From Desmodesmus armatus (Eukaryota; Chlorophyta; Chlorophyceae; Sphaeropleales; Scenedesmaceae), in the NCBI GenBank assembly GCA_007449985.2, contig VIIQ02000590.1:62001-126000 (forward strand): a DNA stretch of 64,000 nt, given 5' to 3'. The notes below the pieces were generated by a model. It had not been told where the DNA came from. It was given only the letters and a program-made list of their open reading frames with translations, and did no database searches. Positions 26,400-40,902 of this stretch are shown here, one piece after another. The first letter of the stretch is position 1, and every line of letters begins with the position of its first letter. Position numbers and translations under genes: made by a program.

Positions 26400-27467
26400 T
26401 CAGCACTCCCACGCTGAGTTATAGAAGCTCCAAACCTCGCCAGTTTCACTGTCCACACTGCAGCAGCTGCCGCTAGATGACCTCGCACTGCCGCTGCTGC
26501 ACCAGACTGACTCACTGATGCAGGGCGGCTCGTAGCACCTCTTGGGACTGCAGGGCTGCAGGATGAACTGCTGCTCCTGCCGCTGCTCTACTGTAACCTC
26601 CTCCTGCTGCTGCTCCGAAGGCTTGGAGGCTGCCAGCAGTGCTCCCTCAGCTGCAGGCAGCTGTGAAGTGAAGGTCCCCCTGGCTGAGCTGCTGCTGAGC
26701 TGTGCTGTGAGTGCTGAGCACATGACCGCCAGCACATCCCTCTCCTGCAGCAGGGCAGCGTTGGACTCCTCCAACAGTGCGATACGGGCCTCTCCAGCCT
26801 GTGCCACCTGGCAGAGGGACTGACCTGCAGCGATCATGCTGTCGTGCTGTGACTGCAGCAGGCGGCTGCTGAGGGAGGAGCTGCGGTGCTGCTCCTGACG
26901 GACCTGGTCATGCAGCTGCTGCTCAACGAGGCTGCCTGCTGCTGCCTGCATGCGGATGGTGCTCTTGAGAGTGGCATTCTCCTGCAAGAGCTGCTGTATC
27001 TGTGCTGCCTGGTCCTGGTGCTGTTGGTTGAGTTCCTGTTGCAGGGTGGCAACCTTCTGCTGGCTGCACGCGAGCTCGTCCTCCAAGTGGTTCACTCGAT
27101 AGTGATCTTCAATCAAGCTGCTGAATGATGTAAGCTTGTTGGCGCCCTGAATGCAGCGAACAGCACACAGTCCGGGTCAGCATCCTTCCATCGAGTGCAG
27201 GCTCGGCGAAACAGCTCATCGCTGCTACATGAAAACACATTAGTGCATTGATTGGGGCACCGTGCAAAAAGGATAGTTCCAGCTGTTGTCGCCCAGGCGA
27301 GTATCTTGGCACACCTGCTTGGCGGGTAACTTGCCAGTAGCCTTCTCCTCCAGGCTGATGGTCGCCAAGCGGATGCCACTGATACATCTGAGAGCCCAGA
27401 AACCGGTGGTGACAGCCAGGGGTGCCATTTGGACAACCATGGTCACAAGGCTCGACATTCGGCACAT
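26400..27467 (-). CDS. coiled-coil protein of unknown function (5' end uncertain)
   Basis: The secure part is one exon, 27146-26400, entered at CAG|GGCGCC and reading GANKLTSFSSLIEDHYRVNH and onward for about 248 residues to a TGA. Residues EDELACSQQKVATLQQELNQ through AQIQQLLQENATL form heptad-rich coiled coil. The last 60 residues are Ser/Cys-rich and end YNSAWEC. Upstream, 27220-27150 encodes a plausible coding segment DELFRRACTRWKDADPDC ending CVLFAAFR immediately before the exon. It joins only if an intron boundary or a 1-nt indel is assumed. A further candidate exon at 27467-27318 contains ISGIRLATISLEEKATGK and ends in CAG|GTGTG. I do not recognise a family; a cytoskeletal or scaffold role is only a guess. 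Confidence 0.55.
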
Positions 27468-28462
27468 TGGTTGATGGGCTGTCGAATCAGGGGCTGGACA
27501 GCAAGCTTCCTTTTGTATGGTTGTATATAAGTGTGTTTCGTTTCAGCAAGCATCCACCGTCGCGCTTTTCTGTTGGGGCTTCAGAGCTGCTACAGCCTTG
27601 GTACACTGTAGGGCTTACCGACAACAGTGACAGCGTCGCCAGCATACATCATTATATGCAGTGTTGATCGCGATGAACAAATACATGTCCTTTACAGAGC
27701 CTCCGAGACATCACAGGCTACAACGACGCTGCTGTGAGTCTGACCATTCACATTGATTGTTGGCATTGACCTGTGCACCATGAGATATCATGTCCCTCGA
27801 GCGCTTGGGCACTGTCATGTGTGGCCACCACCACTGTCACCCTGCCAACATGTGCTAGTGTGAAGGCCACCTTGAATGGCAGCAAGCAGGTATGCAAGCT
27901 GCCTGGCCAACATGCATGGCATATGCCACATTGGCATCAACTACCATGCAGCCAGTGGCACTCCACAAGCTGCTCTGTGGCAAGGTCACTGCTCAGTCCA
28001 CTGCTCAGTGCTGATCCTTTCCACAGCGACCCACCTGAAACACCCATTTCTGGGTTCACAATATCGTACACACATTCCAGATCGCATATCGCATGCACAA
28101 AGTGCATGCATTGCAGCCCTTGCCCCCACAGACTGCCAGCAGCCAACAGCACGGGCCAAGCCTGCTGCACAGGTCATGCAGAATACCCCAGCAGTACCAC
28201 CTCATGAAAATACTGTGAAACATCCATACAAAAAGAACCTGCTGCCCTTCATTTGGTGCCACAACACAAACAACTCCACACGGGTCACTCCCGGTCTGTC
28301 CTGTCTGCCCACACTGTTCAAGCCCAACATCAAAGTTGCTGGAGTCAATGCCGCAGAGGTGTGGTCATGTCGCCCCAAGTCCCCCCATCGTCAACTCTTG
28401 TCAAAACAGCTCCAGCTGGCTTCTGTTTGGGTCATTGCCCTCATACCCACTGCTGACCCCAG
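27468..28462. other. intergenic region
   Basis: 1.0 kb between the 5' end of the coiled-coil gene and the 3' end of the CBS gene (both minus). No supported coding exon or repeat. Confidence 0.45.
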
Positions 28463-31338
<2,876 letters not shown>

Positions 31339-31757
31339 AGCGATGACATGTGTAGGCAATGCACGCACACGAAACTGGTTGGCTCCGACACCACTTCAAT
31401 CAGTTACAATGACTTCGCCGGAAGTAAGTTTGCTGCTTGGAACTCAAGGCATTGCATGGCGTGAGCTCCTGCTTGGCGGGCGTGTTGGAATGCGAGGGTT
31501 CAGCGGTCCCAGCGTCATTCAAATTGTGGTGACAGCTGCGAACGGCTCGTACCACCGGACGCATTGATACAGGTCAACAAACCGTCTAGAACCACTGACG
31601 ACCGCTGCTAACGACCAGAGACACATGACAAGAGCTCAACCTGACCAGTTACACTGGCAGCTGAGAGTGACACTGCATGATGTGTGAACTGTGATGCACC
31701 GTGCCTCACGCACTGACACCACGGGTCTCGCCAAAAAGAGCCTTGTGGGAACCCCCC
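31339..31757. other. spacer with candidate poly(A) signal for the U2AF65-like gene
   Basis: 419 bp between the CBS start codon and the U2AF65-like stop (both minus). TTACA at 31649-31653 is TGTAA on the minus strand, about 105 nt past the U2AF65-like stop, and is a good poly(A) candidate. The CBS promoter must also be here. Confidence 0.5.
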
Positions 31758-34700
31758 TCAGGCCAAGACCTGCTGCACCAAAGCTGCTGCCACAACCCTG
31801 TCCCCAAACGTGCGGCCGTGCAGGGCCACACGCGCCTTCTCAGCTGACCTTGCATCCCCGTACTCAAGGTACACCAGGCCCACCCCTGGAGGGTCCTGCT
31901 CAGGCCCCGCAGTGCTGGGCCTGGGAATCACCACCTGCAGCAAACGGAAGCACAACGGCTCAGGGTCAACCACCGTGTTGCATGCCCCACTCAACTCCAC
32001 ACCACTCTCTCAAGTGGTTGCAGCCTGCCAGCCAGTATGTGATACCCTCAGCACATCTCATGCATTGGTGGTCCAGCAACCCTTGCCCACCCTCAGCCCC
32101 CCAGGGGGCCAGCAGCGCCCCCGTCCCACCTGCTTGAGTGGTCCATACTTGGCCACCTCCTCCCGCGTGTCCTCCAGGATGTCTTCATACTCCTCCCCAT
32201 CCAGCAGCTCATCACGCACCACCATGTGCTCCAGCCGCACCACACACAGCCCACCGCCTAGGCTGTCAGCGCGTGTCATGGACCCTGCCCGCGCAACCCC
32301 AGGAGCCTCACCCGCAGCAGTGCTGTCAGCTGCAGGCGGGGCAGCTGCCTCACCAGCAACTGCAGCTGCAGGGGGTGCTGCTGGTGGTGGCGGCAGACTC
32401 TCTGAGGCTGGTGCTGGTGCGGCAGCACCAGCGGCAGGAGCAGGATCCGCAGGCGGGGGCGGCAACTGCATTGCTGCTGGTGGTGCAGCAGCACCTGGGA
32501 TGGGCTGTCCAGTCAGGCGAGCCATGAGGGCCGTCTGCTGCTGCTGGATGAGCGTCTGCAGGGCCACCACATGCTCGTGGTTGGCAGCACGCGTCACTAC
32601 CAGGCGCTCAGGCCCCAGGGAGACCACCGACAGGCCGGCGATGGCTGCATTCAGCACGCTGGGGTCTGCAAACTCCGCCAGTGCTGAGCCCGTGGACTGA
32701 CCCGAGGCATCCTTGAGCAGGGTGAAGGCCTTCAGCGGCCCAAAGCTGCCAATGAGGGCACGCACCTGCACGGCAACAGGCAGGCACAGTCAAGGCCGCA
32801 GCACAGCACAACGCACAGTGAAAACAGCGATGATGTACATGAGGTGTGAAGGAACCAGCAGTGACTCAATTCCTGCGTGTACTGCCAACCCAGGACAGGC
32901 CACCTGTGCCCCACACGACACTCATGCCCTCGCAGTCACATGCCAGTGGGTCCTGAGACCTCCCACACTGTCTGCCAGCCATGCCTATGATAGACCCATT
33001 GCAGCGCACCTGATCGTCCTCCAGGTGCTTGGGTAGTCCACCCACGCTGACGCGAGGTGCCGTGGCCTCGTCCACCAGCCCGCCCACCACACTGAGGAGG
33101 GCCAGGTTGATGTATGAGGAGGGCTCAGCAGGGCCCAGCTGCTTGGCATGTGCGGGGTTATAGTCGTGCGGCCGGCGGATGCGCAGCACCTCACCCTGCA
33201 CAGGAACAGAACAGAACCAACAGCACACCAGCACACCTCACACATGCATACTGCTGCCATGTTGGTTGACACACATGCACCTTGTGCTTGCAGGGTTCGG
33301 AGGTGAAGCTGCAAGGATGCAACAGTAGAGGGCGACCCCGAGCCCTATGTGCAAGTAGGACACAATGCAGAGGTTGAGGGCGTGGCGCTCAATACAAGGT
33401 ACTCTGCTGTGGTGCCATCAACGATCAGTCCACATGCAATGTGGAATACGATCCGGTCAACATGGATACCCACCTGGCAGCCCACCCCGTCAAAGGCCAT
33501 GGCGTTGCTGGCCTCCTCCACGTTCCTGAACTCCACAAACGCAAAGCGCTTGTCAGGGTTGAGGTAGCACCCGATCACTGGCACGCCAGGCGAGCTGCAC
33601 GCACCCACAGCCATCATAACCTGCACACGGGTGACACAGTGGGGCACAGGAATGGAACGGACAGGGCTGCCGATCAGGAAATGAGGTTTGGCATGTTTGA
33701 GGCAATTTACTTGACTGCTTGTGCATGTCCATGTCGTATCTTGCAGGAGCTGGAGGCTCGTCGCTGCTCTGTTACTGCGCCCCGCGCACACAGCCAACCA
33801 ATTGCCGTGTTGAACACTTAGCAAGCGACACATGAGGCAGGGCCCAGAGCCACTCGAAAACATTCTCGTGAACATTGTTTTGCTTGCTGTGAACTGCTAA
33901 GCTGCCCACCTGGTTGAAGTAGTGTGTGAGTGCAGTCTCCGTGATGTTGTGCGGCAGGTTGCCAACATACACCCGCCGCGCGTGCCTGCTGAGCTGCAGC
34001 GCCTGCGGCGTCATCGCTGCCTGCTGCAGGGTGGCCAGCCGCGTCACCTCAGCTATCCGGGCCAAGTCAGCAGCAAGCTCCTGCTTGCTGCGCACAGTTG
34101 GCCCAGCAGAAGCAGCTGCACCAGCGGCCCCAGCAGCTCCACGGTCCCGGCCTCGGCTGTAGCTCCTGTAGCGGCCTCGAGTCCGGCTGCGGCTCCTGCT
34201 GGGGCTCCTGCTGCGGCTGTAGCTGCGGCTGCGACTGCGACTGCGGCTGTAGCTGCGGCTGCGGGGGCGCTTGCGGTGTGCTGGCGGGCCGTAGCCCCGC
34301 CCACCCGGTGAGCAGGATCTGTAGCTGCCAGGTGGGGAGCGGGACCTGTAGCCACCGCGGAAGGGCGGTGGCCCGCCACGTGGGCCATGACCGTCTGGGT
34401 AGTAGCTGGGGGGTGGGGGCTCGGGTGGACCTCCTCGCCAGCCTGGTGATGGGGACCTGCAGCCACAACATGCAACAGTGCAAGCAGGCAAGATGGGCGT
34501 GATTGATGCTATGCCCTTGCTTGTGTGCTGGATACTGTGAGCGGCCAATGATGCACCAGATGATGTGCGGAGGCTGCACTCTACTGATGGACCAAGACCA
34601 AACCACATCAGCCACACATGATCCCCACGGTGCTAGATGATGATGATGCATACTAATCGACCAGCAACAACCTGGCAGGCCCGCAGTGACATGCACTGCT

Positions 34701-37700
34701 ACTTCTGGTTCACACGCAGGACACACGCAGAGCAACAAGGCCACCGAAGCCAGCAACCCAAGCCAACACACCTGGACATGCTCCTGCCACGCTCCCAGGC
34801 CTGGGGTGGCGGCGGGCGCTGCCAGCCAGATCCTGGTGGAGGGGGAGGTGGTGGTCCACCAGGGCCCTCCTCAACACCAAACCTGGGCGCACCACGGCCA
34901 CGCACGCGCGGCGCCCCATCAGGCCCCCCTGGCTGCCTGTGGGGGGACCAGCTCCTGTCCCTGCTGCGGCTCCTGCTGCGGCCGTGGTCATAGTTGGGCC
35001 GGGGCTCTGCATAGTCCGGCTGCACATCAACCTCAGGATGGCGCCTGTAGTTGCGCTGCTTGCGCTTGCTGCTGCGCCCTGGCTCATCGGGGTGGTGCTG
35101 CTCCCACTCAGGGTCGTGAGCGGAAGCTGGGCTGTCAGCCCTCTCCTTGTGCCGCTTGTGCTTTTTGTGCTTCTTGTGTTTCTTGTGCTTCTTGTGCTTC
35201 TTGGCACCAAACTCACCTGGAGCAAACACGACAACAGCAGGAGTGCAGTGGCGTTCAAGGCAGTGATGCAGCCGCCCACTATCAAGACACAGTCCAAGCC
35301 AGCCAGCCAGCCAGCAGCAGCCCCATGCTTGGCGACACTTTCAAAGAAGTGTGTGCGGATGATATATGGGTTCGTGGTATTGATCAAGCTGGCAACCACA
35401 ACGTCAGCAACCGTGAGCCAAGGCAGCCCAGTGGGAAAGTAGGAGACCGTTGGCCAATGAGTTGTGCTCACTGATCAAAGCTGTGTAGAGTGCGACATGT
35501 TGGATGCTGCACTCTCCACAGCTTTGATCAGTGATTAAAACTCATTGGTCAATGGCCTCAAACAAAGCTTCAATACGCTGCTACATAGCAGCAAGCCCTC
35601 ACCTTCCTCGCTGCGAGACCGCTCACGGCTAGCCCTGCGCCCTAAGCCCTGTCCGGGAGCAATATCCAGCCCCTCCTCTTCTAGCCCCTCCCACTCGAGA
35701 CGGCGGCCCCGCTGCTGCTGCTCTTGCCACTGCTCCCGCTGCCCATTCTGCTGCTGGTGCCGCTGGTCGTGATCCTGCAGGTGTAGGTGAGGAGGGGGAG
35801 GATGCTGCAGCTCAGGCGAGCGCTCATCAACCCTGTGCCTGCTGCCATGGTGCTGCTCAACCGGCTCTGCAGCAGCATCAGCAGCCCTGCCTGCCCTCGC
35901 CGCTAGCTCTGCGCGTGCCTTGTCAGGTCTGTGGGTGTTGTCAGGCTCTGCCTGAAGGGCCTGCAGGTCATACTCCCGCACCACAGGCTCCTGCCGTCGC
36001 TCCTGCTGCTGCTGGTGCTGCTCAGACAGCGGTGATGCTGGCCGGGGCGGCGGCAGCACAGGTTGCGCTGGCTGCCTGAACCCTTCATGCTGCGCTGCTG
36101 CACCCGCTGCCTGCCTTGACTTGCTGCTGAGGGGCACGTCAATGCGGTCGATGTCAGCAAACTCCTCCTCGACAGACGCAGCTGCAGCGGCGGCTGCAGC
36201 GGCTAGGGATGCTGCAGCAGGCGGACGGCCCAGAGCCTGCTGCGCGCGCTCCTCCTGCAGCCCACCCCGTTCCCGCTCCTGGTGCTGCTGCTGGCGATCA
36301 TCCTGAGGCCCACCCCACTGCCGCTCACGCTCCCAACCAACATCTGTTGGTGGAGGCGAGCGGCCACGGCGCTGGTGGGCACCAGGACTGCGGCTGCTGC
36401 TTGGGCACCCCCAGCTGGGTGGCTCTGGTCCGTCGGCATAGCGTGGCTGACGGCCACGGCTAGGGCTGCGGCTGTAGCTGCGCCGGCCGCGGGGAGGGCT
36501 GCCCCTGCGTCCCGGGCTGGGAGGGAAGTACCTGCAGGGCAGACAAGAAAGGTGGATGTTGGGTGTGTCCAGCCGCTGCGCACGGCGCACCTCATTCTCA
36601 CCTCGTACTTGCCCCCAGCACAACAAGTACAACTTACCTGTATATGGCTGGTCTGGCGTACACAGAGACTGCAGGACACCACTGGCTGAGCCAGCACTAA
36701 AACTGTGACAGGCCAGCTTGCCGACAGGATCCTGCTGGCTGAAAATTTAAGCTGCTCAGCATCACCACATGCCCAGGTGAAAGGCCGCTACTTTCCCATA
36801 CGCACCTGTCAGCAGGCCCTGATGGTGGGCCCCGTGGCCTGAAGCCAGGCTCATCGGGGTACCTGGGGCCGTCATAGTCGTACTCATGGCCTGGGGGTGG
36901 ACCAGGAGGGCCCCTGCGGAGTAGCGGCCCTCTGCCATAGAACTCCCCACCAGGGGGTGGTGGACTGGGCGAACGCCGCTGGCCCCACTGCCTGCCATCC
37001 GGTGAGCTGACCCTCCGCTGGGGTGGGCCTCCAGGTCCGGGTCCAAACCTGCTGCCAGGGCTGCCTGAGGGGCCGCCGAACCCGCCACGGCCCCGAGGGC
37101 TAAAGCTGCGGCTGTTGCTGCGGCCCCTGCTGTGGACCCTGCCGCGGCTGGGGCTCCTGCTGCTGCGCCCGCCAGGGCCAGGGCTGAAGCGAGGCGCACC
37201 CCGGCCACGGGGGCCACCCCACCCAGGATCACCGCCCCTGCCAGGACCGCTGCCTCTGCCAGGACCGCCGCCCCAGCCCCTGCCTGGCGGGGACATGCTC
37301 CTGCGGCCAGGCCCACCAGGAGGGGATCTGCTTCTGCTCATGCTGCGGCCTCTGCTGCGGGGTCTGCTGCTGCTCCTGCTGCGGCCGTACGGGCTGCAAG
37401 CGCGGCGCTGTGGTGGGCTGTAGCGCCTGGGGGGACTCCTGCTGCCTCTCCGGCCGTGCTGCTGGCGCAGCTGCCCAGCGCGAGCTGCATCTGCAGCCAG
37501 CACGCTGGCTGGCAGCGGCGGTGGCTGCAGCTTGGCACCAGGGCCAGCACCAGCAGCTGCTGGTGGCGCAGGGGATGCGCCCTTGGCTGCTGGTACTGGC
37601 TTTGCGGCAGCCTTGGGTGCTGCTGCTGCCGGTGCTCCAGATTGGCAGGCAGCTGGCAGGCTGATGACAATCTTGGCACTCTTGAGGATAGGCACCTTCG

Positions 37701-39015
37701 GCTTCAGCACTGCAGGTGCAGGCTTCTGTGCTGCAGCTGCAGCCGCTGCTGCAGCAGTCGCCTTGGTTTTGGCCCTTGCTTCTTCGCTCTCCCTCAGTGC
37801 TGCTTGCAACTTGGCCTGGATGTCTGTGAGGGGCGCCTGCTCTGCGGCAGGCTGCGCATCAGCTGCAGCAGGAGCAGGCTGCTCATCCTGCTGAACAGGT
37901 GATGCAGGTGTGGATGCACCTGCCTGCTGCTGCTGCTGCTCCTCCACCTGCACTTGTTGCTGCTCAGTCCCAGCGGGTGGTGGAGGGGGTGGGCCTGCTG
38001 GTGCTGCTGCGTCAGGATCAGAGCTGGCAGCAGACGCCCCTGGTGCTGGCGGCGGCTGCTTTGCAGCTGCCTCACTGGTTGCAGGAGCAGCTGCTGTCTT
38101 ACCTACAGCTGCTGCTGTGGCTGCTTTGCTGGCCGTTGCCGCCCCTGCTGCATCTGCAGCAGGAGAAGAAGGCTGCTGACCTTCGGCGGCTGCGGCAGCA
38201 TAGTCCTGTGGGTATCCATGCGGCGGGTAGCCAGCACCGTACCCCCGCGGGTACCCTTGGTAGTATCCAGGGGGGTAGCCAGAATGGTAGCCACCATAGT
38301 ATGGGTCCCCGTAGTACCCTGCCGCATAGCCTTCATAACCTGTAAGGCAGCAACAGAGCAGGTGCCTGCTGAGATGCTGCATGCGTGCTGGGCGGGTCCA
38401 AGCAGCTGAATGTCATACACCACCAAGTGGTTAGCCAGCCACTCCTGCACCACCTGGAGTTTACCGGTTCAGCATCAGCTCTCATGTTGGAGCTTCGAGA
38501 CCACCCCACCAGAGCGGTTGATAGTGAGATCCTGTACACAAGAGCCAAAGTGATGGTAACCTTGCGCGCAATGCTAAAGCAGCAACAGCAAGGAAACTGC
38601 AGGGCTGGGGAGCGTGCGTGCGTTACCAGGGCTGCTGACTACTGCCTCAGCACACACCTGCGAAAGGTTGTTCAAGAAGAAAGGGTTATCACCAGCCAGC
38701 CTGGCAGGCTTGCTAAACAACACATAACCAACCACCGCAACAGCAGCACTGACCTGGTGGACCCCCATATCCAGGCCCGTAGCCCCCGTAGCCATAGCTG
38801 GCATAATAGCTGTGATAGTCATACCCTGGCGGGTAGCTGTGCTGGTCGTGATGCGCAGCACCGTTTGTGTCCTCAGCAGCAGCAGAGGCCGTCTTGTCTG
38901 CTGCTGCACCAGTGCTTGGCTGTTCGGTTGCCTGCTGTTGCTCTGCCTTTTCAGTCACAGATTCACTAACGTCAGCATGATCTGCCTGATCACTGGGCAA
39001 CGGCGAATCGGTCAT
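31758..39015 (-). CDS. U2AF large-subunit-like splicing factor with giant disordered N-terminus
   Basis: U2AF65 binds the 3' splice-site polypyrimidine tract and recruits U2 snRNP. Nine exons: 39015-38754, 38339-36806, 36531-35603, 35216-34772, 34456-33910, 33620-33474, 33195-33010, 32765-32130 and 31934-31758. They total 4,863 nt, or 1,620 residues, with every splice phase compatible. RRM1 is near 1215-1297 (RRVYVGNLPHNITETALTHY; KRFAFVEFRNVEEASNAMAF; IRRPHDYNP). RRM2 is near 1336-1410 (VSVGGLPKHLEDDQV; LIGSFGPLKAFTLLKD). The C-terminal UHM is near 1521-1615 (DGEEYEDILEDTREEVAKYG; GRTFGDRVV with its Arg-x-Phe). The first ~1,200 residues are low complexity: a Tyr/Gly/Pro block (YGGYGPGYGGPPGYEGY), Ala/Gln/Pro stretches, several RS blocks (SRSRSRSYSRSRSPS) and a Lys/His repeat (KKHKKHKKHKKHKKH). 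Ordinary U2AF65 is about 475-575 residues. The start ATG at 39015 (MTDSPLPSDQADHADVSES) is chosen over in-frame upstream ATGs that would enter the divergent promoter. Confidence 0.87.
35454..35548. repeat. intronic foldback hairpin, 40-bp arms
   Basis: Arm 35454-35493 (CCAATGAGTTGTGCTCACTG...) is the reverse complement of 35509-35548 apart from four mismatches, with a 15-nt loop. It lies in the intron between exons 3 and 4 of the U2AF65-like gene. Candidate small-RNA precursor or small foldback element. Confidence 0.92.
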
Positions 39016-39295
39016 GTCAAGCAATTTGGAGGAGTTCAGTTGTGATGCATCTCTTTGGCGCCTTCCTGCTAACCCAACGTTGATCGCATGCTGCAGTCTC
39101 AGCCTGACGTTGAGGCGGTGTGCCACAAATATCTCACGCCCGGTGTGGCCCTGGGTTATTGCAGAAGCCCAGGGGTCAGGTCTTAGTTGGGGTGGGGGTT
39201 CACCACAAGCGCCCTTTCTGGATGAATCGTTCTGAAACATTGTAAAAAGTTTCATAGCTATATTTTCCAACCCATCACAGCCGTGCATCCCTGGC
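39016..39295. promoter_or_regulatory. bidirectional promoter, U2AF65-like / NAA50
   Basis: 280 bp between divergent start codons at 39015 (minus) and 39296 (plus). The U2AF65-like reading frame stays open through this stretch to beyond 39296 with further in-frame ATGs (39240, 39255, 39287, 39297). A longer N-terminus is therefore formally possible but would overlap NAA50. Confidence 0.6.
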
Positions 39296-40705
39296 ATGTC
39301 TGCAGCCAGTGCTGGGGAAGCGTCAACAATACAGCTGCAGCCCCTCACCCCAGATCACATCAAGGCAGTCAAGACACTCAACAGCGTGCTGTTCCCGGTC
39401 AAGTACCATGTGAGTAGACTCTCATGGTTACTATGGCAGCAGCATGGGCCTTGGACACTGAGAATGTGCTGTGCTGTGCTGCCAGGATCGTGTGTATGAA
39501 GATGCCCTTGCTTGTGGGCCGGTGTCTCAGCTAGGTGAGCAGCAGCCACCGCAGCCACTGCAACAGCCATGCAGCAGGACATGCTTGCGCTGCATGCCAT
39601 GGACGTTCACCGATGCCATGCCACGCTGCTGGCAACAACAGCACAAGGAAATGTTGGGGTGGTTGCTAAGTCCAGTGTGACAATGTGTTCAGTGTAGCCG
39701 CTCTGACCCCTGTGAGCTGCGTGCAGCATTTGAGGGAGACAGACTCATTGGAGCTATCTTATGCCGTCTGGAAGCAGCGGTAAGCCCCTGCAAATGCAGC
39801 AGTCTGCCAACCCATGTGTTGCAACTTGCATACAGGCCCGATGCATGAAGGTTATATGCATACAGTCTTCCAGCATCGTGATGATCCTTATCAAATGTGT
39901 ACTTGGGGCGTGGTGTGCTGACAGTGCCCCTATGTTGCTACAGGCTGAGGCAGCCCAGCTGTACATCATCTCACTGGGCGTCCTTGCGCCATATAGGAGC
40001 CAGGGTGTAGGTCAGTGGCAGCATTAGGCTACAGCACGAGTCTTGGTGCTGTCGCCTCGCTGAGGAAAGAAAAGATGCATTCTGAGTCACATAGCAATTT
40101 CCATGCACTTGCCGCAATGCACTGCCGCCCTATCGTGCTTGAGCCCAGCAAGGATGGACCACAGCACACCCAGCTGCAGCCTGCATTGTGGTGCCTCCCA
40201 TCATATGCATATGATCGATCAAAAGCAGTGTGCTGATCGATAGGGTGCCACTGCGGTGCTGATTGCCGCTGCAGGTTCCCGGCTGCTTGCAGAGAGCCTT
40301 GCTCAGTGTGAGGGAGATGACATGATCAGGCGGGCATTCCTGCATGTGCACACCGGCAACACAGAGGCCTTGGACTGGTACCAGCACAGGGGCTTCAAGG
40401 TGTGTGGTGGGATTCCTGCAGCCCCAATGCTGCTGAGAGCACAGGATGCTCTCTGTGAAGTTTTGCCATACAATCACCGCCCCTTGTTTGCAGCAAGGCC
40501 GCAGCAGACATTGCAGCGCCATGCCGCCAATTTCACGTTATCAAGTCCAAGTGTTGGAGCAGAGTTGTCCTTGTTTCAAAGTAACCCCCTGCACACCCTG
40601 CTGCAGGTTGAGGAGGTCATCAAGGACTACTACAAGAGGCTACAGCCTCGCGATGCTGCAGTGCTGGTCAAACAGCTCAATGCCAGTGCAGAAGCCACGG
40701 CGTGA
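39296..40705 (+). CDS. NAA50: N-alpha-acetyltransferase 50 (NAA50/SAN), GNAT fold
   Basis: It acetylates N-termini starting with Met and is the third partner of the NatA complex. Exons: 39296-39409, 39486-39534, about 39698-39779, 39944-40010, 40275-40399 and 40607-40705. Conserved blocks: PDHIKAVKTLNSVLFPVKYH then DRVYEDAL; DRLIGAILCRLEAA; LYIISLGVLAPYRSQGVGSR, which holds the acetyl-CoA loop; FLHVHTGNTEALDWYQHRGF; and VIKDYYKRLQPRDAAVLVKQ. These match NAA50 along its whole length. Exon 3 does not fit: the conserved frame (RSDPCELRAAFEGDR) cannot be reached in phase from the exon 2 donor with an AG acceptor lacking a stop. A 1-nt indel or an unusual splice site is implied near 39690-39700. 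The gene is divergent from the U2AF65-like gene. A TGTAA follows at 40898. Confidence 0.88.
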
Positions 40706-40897
40706 GCCTCTCAGCAACAGTGTCATGCTGCAGGGGTTGCATTTTTCTGCACGATCATGACCGTCTGTGCTGATGTTGTGGGGCTGTAGTGGCTGTTGAA
40801 GCAGCCATGAAGCAGGACGGGTATCATGCTGGCCATGCAGCATGGATTTCCCTTATTGGGAAGTGCACTGTGGTGGGTGACAATAATGGTTTGTTCT

Positions 40898-40902
40898 TGT
40901 AA
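40898..40902 (+). terminator. TGTAA poly(A) signal candidate for NAA50
   Basis: TGTAA 193 nt after the NAA50 stop. Confidence 0.5.

Noticed and set aside
36697..38409. Several plus-strand ORFs of 80-256 residues antisense to the U2AF65-like exons (for example 37132-37902)
   Set aside because: They mirror the GC-rich RS/Ala/Pro codons of the real minus-strand frame and show no domain, start context or splice logic of their own.
40198..40251. Short inverted repeats (CATATGCATATG, GATCGATC) in a NAA50 intron, considered as a fourth intronic hairpin
   Set aside because: Arms are only 6-10 bp, far shorter than the three long foldbacks, and could be chance.
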